Positions 13,972 to 15,009 of a stretch of DNA of 15,009 nt are shown piece after piece. The position numbers and the translations under genes are program-made. The stretch is taken from NCBI GenBank assembly GCA_900547025.1, contig UREZ01000044.1, forward strand, positions 1 through 15,009, in the 5' to 3' direction. The notes beneath the pieces were generated by a model, which was not told the origin of the DNA, searched no databases, and saw only the letters and a list, made by a program, of their open reading frames with translations. Source of the DNA: an uncultured Collinsella sp. (GTDB lineage: Bacteria; Actinomycetota; Coriobacteriia; Coriobacteriales; Coriobacteriaceae). Position 1 is the stretch's first letter, and each line of letters starts with the position of its first letter.

Positions 13972-14758
13972 GCTCTCGCACGTCAAGAAGACCTTTAACA
14001 AGGGCACCGTCACTGAGAAGCGCGCACTCACCGGCGTCGACCTTACCCTGAACGATGGCGACTTTGTAACCGTGATTGGCGGCAACGGCGCCGGCAAGTC
14101 CACGCTGCTCAACATGATCGCCGGCGTGTATCCGCTCGATTCGGGCGTTATCGAGCTCGATGGCACCGATATCTCGCGTCTGAGCGAGTCACAGCGCGCC
14201 AAGTACCTGGGCCGTGTGTTCCAGGATCCCATGCGCGGCACCGCAGCCGACATGCAGATTGCCGAGAATCTAGCCCTCGCCAAGCGCCGCGGCCAGCGTC
14301 GCGGTCTTTCGTGGGGCGTCACCAAGGCCGAGAAGGACGAGTACGTTGAGCTGCTCAAACGCCTGGACCTTGGCCTGGACACACGCCTCAACGCCAAGGT
14401 CGGTCTGCTCTCGGGCGGCCAGCGCCAGGCACTCACCCTGCTGATGGCCACGCTCACCAAGCCGCGCCTGCTGCTGCTCGACGAACACACGGCGGCCCTC
14501 GACCCCAAGACGGCCTCCAAGGTGCTCAATCTGACCGAGGAGATTGTCGACGAGAACCACCTGACCACGCTCATGGTCACGCACAACATGAACGACGCCA
14601 TCCGTCTGGGCAATCGCCTGATCATGATGCACGAGGGCCACGTGATCTACGACGTGGCGGGCGACGAGAAAAAGTCGCTCACCGTGGCCGACCTGCTTCA
14701 GAAGTTTGAGGAGGTCTCGGGCGGCGAGCTCGCCAACGACCGCATGCTACTGAGCTAA
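13964..14758 (+). CDS. ABC importer ATP-binding protein (TrpZ-like)
   Basis: A 264-aa cytoplasmic ATPase that powers the importer. All motifs are present: Walker A GGNGAGKST (39-47), Q-loop Gln87 in VFQDP, signature LSGGQ (149-153), Walker B LLLLDEH (169-175) with Asp173 and Glu174, D-loop AALD (177-180), and the switch His207 in VTHNM. DEHTAALDP instead of the more common DEPTAALDP is seen in the ATPases that partner PF04392 binding proteins, which supports the subfamily call. The start ATG at 13964 lies within the end of the permease gene, overlapping it by eight bases, and GGAG lies nine bases upstream. It is the last gene of the operon; downstream are two repeat hairpins, the second of which may terminate transcription. 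Confidence 0.95.
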   Translation: MLKLSHVKKTFNKGTVTEKRALTGVDLTLNDGDFVTVIGGNGAGKSTLLNMIAGVYPLDSGVIELDGTDISRLSESQRAKYLGRVFQDPMRGTAADMQIAENLALAKRRGQRRGLSWGVTKAEKDEYVELLKRLDLGLDTRLNAKVGLLSGGQRQALTLLMATLTKPRLLLLDEHTAALDPKTASKVLNLTEEIVDENHLTTLMVTHNMNDAIRLGNRLIMMHEGHVIYDVAGDEKKSLTVADLLQKFEEVSGGELANDRMLLS

Positions 14759-14760
14759 AC

Positions 14761-14791
14761 CTACCAAAAAGGGACAGGTTTATTTTGGCAG
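14761..14791. repeat. GGGAC-loop hairpin repeat, copy 3
   Basis: Arms 14761-14769 and 14783-14791 (nine positions, one mismatch; core CCAAAA with TTTTGG) enclose AGGGACAGGTTTA. The loop aligns with GGGGGACGGATTACT of the copy at 7247. It starts two bases past the ATPase stop. Confidence 0.6.
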
Positions 14792-14811
14792 GTTTTATCT
14801 GCGCAAACGTC

Positions 14812-14851
14812 AAAACCGCCGCAAAGGGACAGACGCCCTTGCGGCGGTTTT
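14812..14851 (+). terminator. Terminator-like GGGAC-loop hairpin (repeat copy 4) ending the ABC operon
   Basis: An 11-bp stem (14812-14822 with 14841-14851), one bulged A, then AAGGG with CCCTT (14824-14828 with 14836-14840) and loop ACAGACG. GGGACAG spans the stem top and loop, as in the neighbouring copy. The right arm ends in TTTT, so it can act as a terminator. Two adjacent copies recall paired REP units. Confidence 0.65.
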
Positions 14852-14915
14852 CGCATATTATGTCGATAATCCGATATTCAACCAGACTTTCTGGCTAAGG
14901 ACTAAGGAAACTGCC

Positions 14916-15009
14916 ATGAAAAGACTCCCCCGCCTTGCGTTAGCCGCCGCGTTGTTTGCCGGCTCGCTCGCAGGCATCCCAAGCCTCGCTTTCGCGGGGA
15001 ACCTGCCCG
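14916..15009 (+). CDS. Secreted protein of unknown function, N-terminal fragment
   Basis: Only the first 31 codons fall in the window. They encode a classical Sec signal peptide: Lys2, Arg3 and Arg6, a hydrophobic core from Leu7 to about Ile21, then a likely cleavage site SLAFA-GN after Ala27. The start ATG follows AAGGA by seven bases. The mature part is cut off, so function cannot be said. It lies 157 bases after the ABC operon, beyond a terminator-like hairpin, so it probably has its own promoter, perhaps in the AT-rich stretch 14853-14880. Confidence 0.75.
   Translation, partial: MKRLPRLALAAALFAGSLAGIPSLAFAGNLP

Overview
The window is GC-rich bacterial chromosome with dense, mostly short-gapped genes. 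Codon use leans to GCC/GGC/GAC, Shine-Dalgarno sites are strong, and the gene content (fused FeoA-FeoB, AsnS with an OB fold, crr-like PTS IIA, AraJ-type MFS, a PF04392-type ABC importer) fits a gut Coriobacteriia such as Collinsella. The genus is inferred from style and content; no marker gene settles it. I see no rRNA, tRNA, CRISPR array, prophage or intact transposase.

Left part, mostly minus strand: a class I/II aminotransferase (cut by the left edge) diverges from a plus-strand gene for an unrecognised 220-aa protein. That gene converges, one base apart, with a two-gene minus-strand operon of a GH13 alpha-amylase-type enzyme followed by a family-6 (hypoxanthine) DNA glycosylase. A 67-bp near-perfect palindrome lies upstream of the amylase, at the 3' end of an MFS exporter gene broken by a single-base frameshift. 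Next upstream is feoB, with FeoA fused at its N terminus, preceded by a sigma-70-like promoter and two tandem 17-bp iron-box-like operators. The 345 bases between feoB and the next gene hold these sites plus a run of hairpins. An alpha/beta hydrolase (minus) ends this part.

Right part, plus strand: a PTS EIIA(Glc)-like protein, asparaginyl-tRNA synthetase, a WYL-type regulator, then a three-gene ABC importer (Tat-like lipoprotein binding protein, permease, ATPase) resembling the TrpXYZ group of amino-acid importers. The window ends in the first codons of a secreted protein.

The most notable non-coding signal is a set of four intergenic hairpins that carry GGGAC in the loop (7247-7279, 11824-11842 inverted, 14761-14791, 14812-14851). 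They look like members of one REP-like dispersed repeat family. Others worth a look are the tandem feoB operators, the multi-hairpin stretch 7275-7465, and the short leader of the ABC operon, where alternative pairings would sequester the ribosome binding site. No clearly new multi-gene system is evident; the protein-coding content is mainly housekeeping and transport.
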